Part shown: positions 1-6,220 of the stretch, in pieces
Layout of the letters: every line of letters starts with the position of its first letter
Numbering within the stretch: the first letter of the stretch is position 1
Source of the DNA: Oscillospiraceae bacterium
Lineage (GTDB): Bacteria; Bacillota; Clostridia; Oscillospirales; Oscillospiraceae
DNA: 10,400 bases
Assembly: GCA_902765975.1 (NCBI GenBank)
Contig: CACXBO010000181.1
Span: forward strand, 1-10,400
Reading direction: 5' to 3'
Notes under the pieces: generated by a model
Told to the model about the DNA's origin: nothing
Databases searched by the model: none
What the model saw: only the letters and a program-made list of their open reading frames with translations
Translations under genes and position numbers: made by a program

Positions 1-660
1 CGCACGGCTCTGCTTATGCAGGCGGAAAAGCTCGGCATACCGCACACCGGCGGGCTTATCATGCTCTCCGCCCAGGCTAAAAGAGCAGAGGAGCTCTTCT
101 TTGACAAAAACATACCGGACAGCGAAACTATCCGCGTTGCGGACGAAATATACATGGATTCTCAGAATCTTATCCTCATCGGAATGCCGGGTACAGGAAA
201 GACCACGGCGGGCAAAAACCTTTCTAAGCTTACCGGAAGGCCACTCTACGACACCGACGCCCTTATTGAAGAAAAAGCCGGCGTCACTATCCCCTCTCTC
301 CTTGCCGAAAAGGGCGAGGCGGAGCTTCGGCGGCTTGAGACCGAGGTTATTTCCGAGGTCGGCAAGCTCTCCGGCGCTATCATAGTCTGCGGAGGAGGCG
401 CCGTCACTCAGGAGAGAAATTATCCTTATCTGCATCAGAACGGCAGGATAATTCAGGTGTTCCGCGACGTATCCTCACTGTCTGTCAAAAACCGTCCTCT
501 TTCAAAGGATACGGAGACCGTTAAGCGGATGTACGAGATAAGAAAGCCGATGTACGAGGCGTTTCGCGACGCGCTTGTCGAGGCGGCTGCCTCCAAGGCG
601 GACAAGGCTCTGACGGCAGAGAGGATATGGAGGGATTTCTGTGAAAATACTCGTTATTAA
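1..660 (+). CDS. aroK: Shikimate dehydrogenase-shikimate kinase fusion, C-terminal part (5' end outside window)
   Basis: The frame is open from base 1, so the gene starts to the left. Counting from the Met at base 16, the first ~45 residues match the end of shikimate dehydrogenase (AroE): a GGLIML.AQA stretch, whose Gln is the conserved shikimate contact, and a closing helix ending in IPDSETIRVADEI. From about residue 50 a complete shikimate kinase (AroK) follows: Walker A GMPGTGKTT (56-64), DTD (79-81) and CGGGA (125-129) for shikimate binding, the lid arginine in NRPL (R160), and the late arginine in RKPMY (R176). AroE reduces 3-dehydroshikimate with NADPH and AroK phosphorylates shikimate at O3, both cytosolic. 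The gene overlaps aroQ by 20 bases, so it is the penultimate gene of an aromatic biosynthesis operon. How much of the dehydrogenase lies upstream cannot be seen. The kinase is very sure; the fusion is read from continuity of the frame. Confidence 0.9.
   Translation, partial: RTALLMQAEKLGIPHTGGLIMLSAQAKRAEELFFDKNIPDSETIRVADEIYMDSQNLILIGMPGTGKTTAGKNLSKLTGRPLYDTDALIEEKAGVTIPSLLAEKGEAELRRLETEVISEVGKLSGAIIVCGGGAVTQERNYPYLHQNGRIIQVFRDVSSLSVKNRPLSKDTETVKRMYEIRKPMYEAFRDALVEAAASKADKALTAERIWRDFCENTRY
629..634 (+). promoter_or_regulatory. Ribosome binding site deciding the GTG start of aroQ
   Basis: GGAGGG lies inside the end of the shikimate kinase frame, six bases before the GTG at 641. No ATG lies in a sensible place, and translation from this GTG gives the family's usual N-terminus (KILVINGPN). 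The overlap suggests translational coupling with the upstream gene. Confidence 0.75.
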
Positions 661-1063
661 CGGACCTAATATCAATATGCTCGGGATAAGAGAGCCGGCG
701 ATCTACGGAAACCGCACCTACTCTGACCTCGTTGAAATGATCGCTGCGGAGGGAAAGCGGCTCGGCGTCGAGACGAGCTTCTTTCAGTCCAACCACGAGG
801 GCGATATCGTGGACGCGATCCAGAACGCTTACGGCAATACTGGCGGGATAATAATCAATCCCGCAGCCTATACCCACACGAGCGTTGCGATACTCGACGC
901 TCTGAAGTCCGTAGGCATTCCGACCGTAGAGGTACATATCTCCGACCCGGATACACGGGAGGAATTTCGGAAAGTGAGCTATATCCGGCCTTACTGCAAG
1001 GCGACGGTAAAGGGCAAGGGCTTTGAGGGTTATCTTGAAGCCCTTAAGATATTGGTGAAATAA
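641..1063 (+). CDS. aroQ: Type II 3-dehydroquinate dehydratase
   Basis: Catalyses trans dehydration of 3-dehydroquinate to 3-dehydroshikimate, the step before the reaction of the AroE domain encoded just upstream. The 140-aa length is normal for the type II family, which forms cytosolic dodecamers. Visible family signatures are NGPNINMLGIREP at the N-terminus with R17 and the catalytic Y22 in IYGNRTY, N73 and H79 in NPAAYTHTSVA, E97 and H99 in VEVHIS, and R106/R110 in REEFR. Many family members have Ser-Asn after the VEVH strand; here it is Ser-Asp (101-102), which may be ordinary in Clostridia. Translation starts at a GTG supported by GGAGGG. The gene overlaps the preceding reading frame by 20 bases and is followed within 10 bases by a terminator, so it ends the operon. 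Confidence 0.97.
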   Translation: MKILVINGPNINMLGIREPAIYGNRTYSDLVEMIAAEGKRLGVETSFFQSNHEGDIVDAIQNAYGNTGGIIINPAAYTHTSVAILDALKSVGIPTVEVHISDPDTREEFRKVSYIRPYCKATVKGKGFEGYLEALKILVK

Positions 1064-1070
1064 CGCCTGA

Positions 1071-1104
1071 TCGGGTCATGCGCAGCATGGCCCGACCGTT
1101 TTTT
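1071..1104 (+). terminator. Rho-independent terminator after aroQ
   Basis: An 11-bp stem (1071-1081 with 1085-1095, one G-U pair) around a GCA loop is followed by CCG and a run of six T (1099-1104). It lies 8 bases after the aroQ stop codon and ends the shikimate operon before the trkA promoter. Confidence 0.85.
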
Positions 1105-1111
1105 ATCCGGC

Positions 1112-1140
1112 TTGTTTTTTTATAAGCGGAGTGATATAAT
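1112..1140 (+). promoter_or_regulatory. Sigma-A type promoter of trkA-trkH
   Basis: A -35 box TTGTTT (1112-1117) and a perfect -10 box TATAAT (1135-1140) are separated by 17 bases; TGA directly before the -10 makes it an extended -10 promoter. Transcription should start near 1147, leaving a leader of about 30 bases, too short for a riboswitch. The site lies just behind the aroQ terminator, so trkAH is an independent unit. Confidence 0.8.
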
Positions 1141-1175
1141 CATATAAAATGGTTCAGTATGGGGTGTAATGAAAA

Positions 1176-2564
1176 ATGCTTGCTGATAAACTGGGCTCAA
1201 ACGGTTCCGGGCTAAACATTATCATCGTCGGAACGGGAAAGGTCGGCGCAACTATAACCGCCGCTCTTTACCGCGAGGGGCATGACATTACCGTCATTGA
1301 TAAGAACGCCGCGATCGTTCAGACTCTCACCAATAACTACGACGTTATGGGCATAGTCGGTAACGGCGCGAGCTATTCCGTTCAGATGGAGGCTGGGATA
1401 GAAAAGGCAGACCTTATCATTGCGGTCACGGGCTCCGACGAGCTGAATCTGCTCTGCTGCACGGTAGCAAAGCAGGTCGGACACTGCGACGCTATCGCGA
1501 GAGTGCGCAACCCGGACTATGCGGATGAAATACCCTACTTAAGGGAGCGGCTCGGCCTTACGATGATCATAAATCCTGAGCTGGAGGCTGCTAACGAGAT
1601 AGCCCGAATCGTCAGCCTTCCCCGTGCTCTCGGAGTAAGCCCCTTTGCGAAGGGTCAGGCTGAGCTCGTCCGCTTCCGTCTGCCCGAGGGCAACGCTATC
1701 TGCGATAAGAAGCTGATGGATCTCGGTGAGCTTGTGAAAAACATCCGCTTCTGCGCCGTTGAGCGCGAGGGCGAGGTATACATACCGGACGGCAGCTTTA
1801 CTCTCCGCGCCGGGGATACAGCTACATTTGTGGCTTCCGCCGATGCCGCCGTATCGTTCTTCGATTCTATCGGACTAAAGTCCGGGAACGTGAAAAGAGT
1901 GATGATCATCGGAGGAGGAAAAGCCGCCTACTACCTTGCCAAGCAGCTCACGGTCATGGGAAAGGCTGTCAAGATAATCGAGTCCAGCCGCGCGAGATGC
2001 GATGAACTGGAAAACCTGATACCTTCAGCTATTATAATAAACGGAAACGGAAGCGACGAGGACCTTCTTAATGAGGAAGGCCTCCGTGATGCCGACGCCT
2101 TCGTCCCGCTCACCGGTCTGGACGAGGAGAACATCCTGCTGACGCTCTATGCAAGAGAGATCTCCGCCGCTAAAACGGTCACGAAGATAAACAGGATAAA
2201 CTTCAGGAACGTTATCCAGAATCTTGATCTCGGGAGCGTCGTATATCCGAAGTACGTCACCTCCGAGGCGATAATCGCTTACGTCCGGGCGAAAAAAGCG
2301 TCGAAGGAGAGCGGTATCGAAACCTTATATCACCTCTACGATTCAAGAGCCGAAGCTATCGAGTTTAAGGTCGGCGAGGTAGATGGCATAACGAATATCC
2401 CGCTCAAGTATCTGCACACGAGGAACGACCTAATAATCGCCTCGATAAATCACCGCGGACAGGCTATCATACCCGGCGGCAACGACTGCATCAGCGCCGG
2501 CGATACCGTCGTTGTTGTAACGACCTGCACGGGTCTCAAGGACATTAGGGATATTTTGGGGTGA
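1176..2564 (+). CDS. trkA: Trk potassium uptake regulatory subunit TrkA (double RCK protein)
   Basis: Cytosolic NAD(H)-binding gating subunit that assembles on the K+ translocating TrkH, encoded next. The 462 aa divide into two RCK units, the full-length Trk arrangement. RCK_N 1 (about 13-130) has GTGKVG (19-24) and the acidic D42 at the end of strand 2 (VIDKN). RCK_C 1 covers about 160-230, ending in the typical LRAGD segment. RCK_N 2 (about 239-360) opens with GGGKAA (246-251), where the last glycine of the GxGxxG motif is Ala, so the second nucleotide site may be weakened. RCK_C 2 (about 385-460) closes with ISAGDTVVVVT. The ATG at 1176 is chosen because no later ATG, GTG or TTG precedes the Rossmann strand and GGGGTG (1161-1166) lies nine bases upstream; it gives about 12 residues more than usual before the first strand. 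RCK_C domains in Bacillota often sense cyclic di-AMP; that role is inferred here. Confidence 0.95.
   Translation: MLADKLGSNGSGLNIIIVGTGKVGATITAALYREGHDITVIDKNAAIVQTLTNNYDVMGIVGNGASYSVQMEAGIEKADLIIAVTGSDELNLLCCTVAKQVGHCDAIARVRNPDYADEIPYLRERLGLTMIINPELEAANEIARIVSLPRALGVSPFAKGQAELVRFRLPEGNAICDKKLMDLGELVKNIRFCAVEREGEVYIPDGSFTLRAGDTATFVASADAAVSFFDSIGLKSGNVKRVMIIGGGKAAYYLAKQLTVMGKAVKIIESSRARCDELENLIPSAIIINGNGSDEDLLNEEGLRDADAFVPLTGLDEENILLTLYAREISAAKTVTKINRINFRNVIQNLDLGSVVYPKYVTSEAIIAYVRAKKASKESGIETLYHLYDSRAEAIEFKVGEVDGITNIPLKYLHTRNDLIIASINHRGQAIIPGGNDCISAGDTVVVVTTCTGLKDIRDILG
2558..2564 (+). promoter_or_regulatory. Ribosome binding site of trkH overlapping the trkA stop codon
   Basis: GGGGTGA combines a Shine-Dalgarno-like GGGGTG with the TGA stop of trkA, six bases before the GTG start of trkH. 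It argues for the GTG at 2571 over the ATG at 2583, which would be 18 bases away, and points to termination-reinitiation coupling of the two subunits. Confidence 0.6.
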
Positions 2565-2570
2565 AACGCC

Positions 2571-4028
2571 GTGAATAGAAGAATGATCGTATATATTCTC
2601 GGCCACGTCATGACTATCGTAGCCGTGCTTCTGGTGCTCCCCGTAATCGTCGGGCTCATTTACGGCGAGGCCGAATGCGTTTGGTTTCTCGTCACTCTTC
2701 TCGGCTCCGGTCTCATAGGTCTTGCCCTGCGTTCCCTAAAGCCTGACGAGCCGGTTTTCTACCTTAAAGAGGGCTGCGTCGCCACCGGTCTGAGCTGGAT
2801 AGTGATAAGCCTTATCGGAGCTCTCCCCTTCTATTTTTCCGGCGCCATACCGAATTTTATAAACGCGCTTTTTGAAACGGTATCCGGCTTTACTACCACG
2901 GGCGCAAGTATTATTGACGATGTCGAGATACTCCCGCACTGCATACTGTTTTGGAGGAGCTTTACCCACTGGATAGGCGGAATGGGCATTCTCGTCTTTC
3001 TTCTCGCAGTCATATCCATGACAGGCGGAAGCCAGATGAATCTTATGAGGGCGGAGAGCCCCGGTCCTTCCGTCGGAAAGCTCGTTCCTAAGGCGCGTCA
3101 TACCGCCATCATTCTTTACGTAATATACACGGCACTGACCGTCGCCATGATACTGATTCTCGTTCTGGGCGGTATGCCGTTCTTTGAATCCGTTTGCACC
3201 GCCTTCGGAACTGCCGGAACGGGCGGTTTCGGAGTTAAAAACTCAAGCATAGCAGGATACTCGCCGTTCATTCAGTGGACAGTCACGGTTTTTATGATCC
3301 TCTTCGGCGTTAATTTCAACGCGTACTACCTGATTCTTATGAAGAAGTTCAAGCAGGCTTTCGGTATGGAGGAGGTTCGCTGGTATCTCGGCATCATCCT
3401 TGTTACGATTGCTGTCATCGTGCTCGATCTTCGCAAGGTCTCGGCAGCCTTCGGAGAAAATCTGAGGTCTGCCGCCTTCCAGGTCGGCTCCATAATCACC
3501 ACGACAGGCTTCTCAACGGTCAATTTCGACTCATGGCCGTCTCTTTCAAAAACGCTGCTCGTCGTGCTTATGTTTATCGGCGCCTGTGCCGGCTCCACGG
3601 GAGGCGGCGTCAAGGTCTCAAGGATCGTCGCAGTTTTCAAGGCCGGACTAAACGAGCTGCATCTCTACGTACACCCGAAGAGCGTAAGAAAGCCACGGCT
3701 CGACGGAAAACCGCTTGACGACAGCTCTATGCGCTCTATTCTTATTTACTTTGCATTCTTTATCATTATCTTTGCCGTTTCCGTAATCATAGTCAGCATT
3801 GACGGACAGGATCTTATCACCAACTTTACCGCCGTCGCCGCAACGATAAATAACATCGGTCCCGGTCTGAGCCTTGTCGGACCTATTAAAAACTACGGTC
3901 TCTTCTCAGACCTTTCACAGGTCGTGCTGATGCTCGATATGCTCGCGGGAAGGCTTGAGCTGTTCCCGCTCGTGCTGCTCTTCTATCCGCCTACATGGAT
4001 GGGAAAATCCAGAAAGATAGCAAAATAA
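2571..4028 (+). CDS. trkH: Trk potassium uptake membrane subunit TrkH
   Basis: Integral membrane K+ translocating subunit of the TrkH/KtrB superfamily. The 485 aa match TrkH in length. Four membrane-pore-membrane repeats can be followed by their filter segments: TTTGAS (108-113), GTAGTGGFG (213-221), TTTGFS (310-315) and TINNIGPG (425-432). The conserved intramembrane gate region GACAGSTGGGVKVSR (337-351) follows the third pore, and the conserved Arg of the last repeat is R461 in LAGRLELFP. The N-terminus MIVYILGHV...LLVLPVIVGLIYGE is typical of TrkH. Translation begins at GTG 2571, six bases after the trkA stop, with GGGGTGA as ribosome site. It works with the TrkA protein encoded upstream, which should form the cytoplasmic ring beneath it. 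The coupling ion (H+ in enterobacterial Trk) cannot be told from sequence. The gene ends six bases before a hairpin. Confidence 0.97.
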   Translation: MNRRMIVYILGHVMTIVAVLLVLPVIVGLIYGEAECVWFLVTLLGSGLIGLALRSLKPDEPVFYLKEGCVATGLSWIVISLIGALPFYFSGAIPNFINALFETVSGFTTTGASIIDDVEILPHCILFWRSFTHWIGGMGILVFLLAVISMTGGSQMNLMRAESPGPSVGKLVPKARHTAIILYVIYTALTVAMILILVLGGMPFFESVCTAFGTAGTGGFGVKNSSIAGYSPFIQWTVTVFMILFGVNFNAYYLILMKKFKQAFGMEEVRWYLGIILVTIAVIVLDLRKVSAAFGENLRSAAFQVGSIITTTGFSTVNFDSWPSLSKTLLVVLMFIGACAGSTGGGVKVSRIVAVFKAGLNELHLYVHPKSVRKPRLDGKPLDDSSMRSILIYFAFFIIIFAVSVIIVSIDGQDLITNFTAVAATINNIGPGLSLVGPIKNYGLFSDLSQVVLMLDMLAGRLELFPLVLLFYPPTWMGKSRKIAK

Positions 4029-4033
4029 ACTGA

Positions 4034-4060
4034 CGCCGCGCTGCAAGTTGCAGCGCGGCG
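4034..4060. terminator. Hairpin between the convergent trkH and ktrA genes, probable two-way terminator
   Basis: A perfect 12-bp GC-rich stem (4034-4045 with 4049-4060) and a three-base loop sit between the two stop codons. On the minus strand it is followed by a T-rich stretch (TCAGTTTATTTT), a fair terminator for ktrBA. On the plus strand the tail is only ATCATTATT, so termination of trkAH should be weaker. Confidence 0.75.
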
Positions 4061-4077
4061 ATCATTATTCAGAACGG

Positions 4078-4734
4078 TCATCTGATTATTTTATCCAGGC
4101 CGGGCAGATCGGATTTTTCCGCGATCAGCACAAGTCGGTCGTTTGCGCATAGAGGGACGTTCGGATCGATTATTGAGGAGTTCAGCTCCTCGTCCTTCTT
4201 CGCCACAATGTTGATATTCAGCTTTTCGCGAAGGCGAAGCTCTCTCAGCGATTTGCCGACCCAACTCGGCTTCGGGTATATCTCTACGACGCAAAGCTCA
4301 CTTCCGAGGTCAAAATAGTCGAGGAAGCCCGCGCTCATAAGTCTTTTAACATTGCGGAAGGCTGCGTCCTCCTCGATGTTAATGACCTCGTCTGCACCGA
4401 TTTTTTTAAGGATATCCGCCATTCTGCTGTTGCTCGCCTTTGCGATAACGTAAGGCACGCCGAGCTCCTTCGCCACCATAACGCACATTATGCTCGGCTC
4501 AAGGCTCTGGCTCATCGAGACGATTACTATATCCATATGCTCCAGTCCAAGACCCTTTATAGCCTCAGGATCTGCAAGATCGGCCGTTATCGCATAAGTC
4601 GCCTTGTCGGAAAGCTGAGATACTGCCTCGTCGTTGTTATCGGCTATCAGCACGTCCGCTCCGCTTTCAAAAAACTCCTCGGTAAGATATTTTCCGAACG
4701 TACCGAGTCCGAGTATGGCAACAGATTTTTTCAT
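4078..4734 (-). CDS. ktrA: Ktr potassium uptake regulatory subunit (single RCK protein, KtrA type)
   Basis: Cytosolic gating ring subunit for the KtrB channel encoded just upstream. The 218 aa hold one RCK_N Rossmann domain (about 1-130) with GLGTFG (9-14) and an acidic D32 at the end of strand 2 (LIADNN), then one RCK_C domain (about 138-217) beginning near LCVVEIYPKPSWVGKS. This single-unit layout and length fit KtrA, which forms an octamer, and not the double-unit TrkA found nearby. KtrA proteins bind ATP, ADP or NAD(H) in the N domain and, in several Bacillota, cyclic di-AMP in the C domain; these ligands are family knowledge. The ATG is five bases after the ktrB stop codon. The end of ktrB supplies the ribosome site (GGGGTGA), so the two are probably translated in a coupled way. 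The stop codon lies 17 bases from a shared hairpin. Confidence 0.94.
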   Translation of the reverse strand: MKKSVAILGLGTFGKYLTEEFFESGADVLIADNNDEAVSQLSDKATYAITADLADPEAIKGLGLEHMDIVIVSMSQSLEPSIMCVMVAKELGVPYVIAKASNSRMADILKKIGADEVINIEEDAAFRNVKRLMSAGFLDYFDLGSELCVVEIYPKPSWVGKSLRELRLREKLNINIVAKKDEELNSSIIDPNVPLCANDRLVLIAEKSDLPGLDKIIR

Positions 4735-4739
4735 TCAGC

Positions 4740-6092
4740 TCACCCCACTATAAATTTGCCCTCTGAGATACTTACGTTGTTTTTCGGACTGTGTCTCATT
4801 CTGAAAAACAGCGCGAGGGATATCGGGCCTATCCTGCCCAGGTACATACAGATTATTATAAATACTCTGCCGATTCGATTCAGCTGCGGCGTCAGGTCGC
4901 GGGTGAGGCCAACTGTGGCAGTTGCGCTCACGACCTCGTACAGTCCGTCTGTCAGCGAGAGCTTGTTCGTCGCGCAGACGAGAACGGTAAACAGGAAAAC
5001 AACGGTAAGGCTCGTCGTCAGTATGGCTGTCGCCTCCTGGACGAAGCTCCTGTTCACCCTGCGTCTGAGAATTATCGTCTCATTTCGGTTAAGGACGAAC
5101 GACATAGTATTCTTAAGTATCACGTAAAAAGTGACAGTTTTTACGCCTCCCGCTGTGCCCACGGGTGAGCCGCCGATAAACATCAGCACCGCTCCGATAA
5201 GGGCGGAAGACTCCGTAAGCCCCTTCTGAGTAAATGTAGCAAAGCCCGCTGTGCGGAACGTCACCGATTGGAAAAAGCTGTTAAGTATTTTATCGCCCAG
5301 GCTCATACCGCCTAACGTCGCCGGATTGCTGTATTCGAGCGCAAAGGTCGAAGCAGCGCCGAACAGGATAAGTGCGGCAGTCAGGAAAAGCACGAGCTTC
5401 GTATGCTCGCTTATGCGGCGTTTCCTCTCACCGCGCCTTTTGAGATTGGAAAGAAGATCGAACCAGACTATATATCCGATACCTCCCAGAACGATAAGCA
5501 GCATCGTCGTTATCAGAACGAGCGGGTCCGACTTGAAGCTCATAAGGCTGTCAGACCCGATAATATCGATGCCTGCATTGCAGAAAGCTGAAATTGACGT
5601 GAAAACGGAGACCCATATGCCCCTCACAATGCCGAAGCGCGGAATGAAGGCCGGCAGATACATGAGCGCGCCCGCACCTTCAACTATGAACGTGCCCCGC
5701 AGAACTCTTCCGAGAAAAACAAGCAGTCCGTCGAGCGACGAGAGGTTGAATGCGTCCATCAGCAGGATCTGATCCTTGAGAGCCATTCTCTTGTGAAGCG
5801 TCAGAATGAAGGCTGAGTAAACTGTTATAACGCCCAAGCCTCCGAGCTGGATAAGAACAAGTATAACGATCTGACCGAACAAGGACCAGTGAGCAAAAGT
5901 ATCCGTTACAACGAGACCTGTCACGCACACTGAGGTCGTAGACGTAAAGAGCGCCGTCAGCAGCGAGGTCGACTCTCCGGGCGCAGTTGAGATCGGGAGA
6001 AGCAGCATAACCGTCCCGAACAGGATAAGGGCAAAAAAGCCGAGCGGGATTATCTGAGCCGATGAAATTTTCAGAAATCCTTTCTTCCTCAT
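4740..6092 (-). CDS. ktrB: Ktr potassium uptake membrane subunit (KtrB type)
   Basis: Integral membrane K+ translocating subunit of the TrkH/KtrB superfamily; characterised KtrB proteins are Na+ dependent. The 450 aa match KtrB. Four pore segments are visible: TSVCVTGLV (53-61), SAFCNAGI (168-175), TFRTAGF (278-284) and SATATVGLT (389-397). The intramembrane gate loop GGSPVGTAGGVKT lies at 307-319, and the conserved last-repeat Arg is R420 in YLGRIGPIS. One pore glycine per repeat (G59, G174, G283, G395) makes the filter. It is the first gene of a minus-strand operon with ktrA. A Shine-Dalgarno GGGGAG (6106-6101 on the minus strand) lies eight bases before the ATG, and a strong promoter gives a leader of only about 20 bases, so no cyclic di-AMP (ydaO) riboswitch fits. 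The promoter overlaps that of the divergent Fe-S genes. Confidence 0.95.
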   Translation of the reverse strand: MRKKGFLKISSAQIIPLGFFALILFGTVMLLLPISTAPGESTSLLTALFTSTTSVCVTGLVVTDTFAHWSLFGQIVILVLIQLGGLGVITVYSAFILTLHKRMALKDQILLMDAFNLSSLDGLLVFLGRVLRGTFIVEGAGALMYLPAFIPRFGIVRGIWVSVFTSISAFCNAGIDIIGSDSLMSFKSDPLVLITTMLLIVLGGIGYIVWFDLLSNLKRRGERKRRISEHTKLVLFLTAALILFGAASTFALEYSNPATLGGMSLGDKILNSFFQSVTFRTAGFATFTQKGLTESSALIGAVLMFIGGSPVGTAGGVKTVTFYVILKNTMSFVLNRNETIILRRRVNRSFVQEATAILTTSLTVVFLFTVLVCATNKLSLTDGLYEVVSATATVGLTRDLTPQLNRIGRVFIIICMYLGRIGPISLALFFRMRHSPKNNVSISEGKFIVG

Positions 6093-6120
6093 TGTCTTTT
6101 CTCCCCTCTTTTGTTATAAT
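6092..6120 (+). promoter_or_regulatory. Promoter of the sufC-sufB pair, overlapping the ktrB start region
   Basis: TTGTCT (6092-6097), a 17-base spacer and TATAAT (6115-6120) with TGT just before it (extended -10) form a plus-strand promoter. Transcription should start near 6127, giving a leader of about 94 bases before the GTG of sufC. The -35 box touches the ktrB start codon, and the spacer contains the ktrB ribosome site. Its -10 box directly abuts the opposing one at 6121-6126. Confidence 0.7.
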
Positions 6121-6149
6121 ATTATATACTTTTGCAGATGATAATTCAA
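6121..6149 (-). promoter_or_regulatory. Promoter of ktrB-ktrA
   Basis: On the minus strand TTGAAT (6149-6144), a 17-base spacer and TATAAT (6126-6121) form a near-consensus promoter. Transcription should start near 6114, about 21 bases before the ktrB ATG. Its -10 box and the plus-strand one together make the perfect palindrome TATAATATTATA (6115-6126). Confidence 0.75.
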
Positions 6150-6152
6150 TAG

Positions 6153-6175
6153 TGAAGCGGGAAAACTTGGCTTCA
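6153..6175. repeat. Small inverted repeat in the divergent promoter region
   Basis: TGAAGC (6153-6158) and GCTTCA (6170-6175) form a 6-bp perfect inverted repeat, 7 bp with a G-T pair outside, around an 11-base loop. It lies in the sufC leader and just upstream of the ktrB -35 box. It could be an RNA hairpin in the leader or an operator half-site pair; no T run follows, so it is not a terminator. A repeat this short can arise by chance. Confidence 0.35.
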
Positions 6176-6205
6176 TATTAGATTATCACATACTGCGCGC
6201 TAACC

Positions 6206-6212
6206 AAGGAGG
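6206..6212 (+). promoter_or_regulatory. Ribosome binding site deciding the GTG start of sufC
   Basis: AAGGAGG, a near-perfect Shine-Dalgarno, lies eight bases before the GTG at 6221. Another GTG at 6216 is out of frame and too close. The chosen start gives the usual ABC opening (LEIKGLSFSV). Confidence 0.8.
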
Positions 6213-6220
6213 ACAGTGCC

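Noticed and set aside
521..937. A 138-codon minus-strand open frame across the aroK-aroQ junction
   Set aside because: Both plus-strand genes here are certain and the antisense protein has no recognisable features.
1141..1175. Possible cyclic di-AMP (ydaO) or other riboswitch before trkA
   Set aside because: The predicted leader is about 30 bases, far too short. The ktrB leader is only about 21 bases. K+ genes in Bacillota often carry such a switch, so it was looked for.
1169..1190. ATG at 1169 as trkA start
   Set aside because: It is in another frame and meets a stop codon after five codons.
2736..3101. A 121-codon minus-strand open frame inside trkH
   Set aside because: It is antisense to the first pore repeats of trkH; the protein resembles no family and no start signal is seen.
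4034..4060. Hairpin as a mobile-element end or attachment site
   Set aside because: It lies between two convergent stop codons with a T-rich tail on one side and has no partner copy in the window, so termination explains it.
4537..5127. A 196-codon plus-strand open frame opposite ktrA/ktrB
   Set aside because: It lies antisense to two genes with full family motifs, has no ribosome site or domain pattern, and its composition is what a reverse reading of membrane-protein codons gives.
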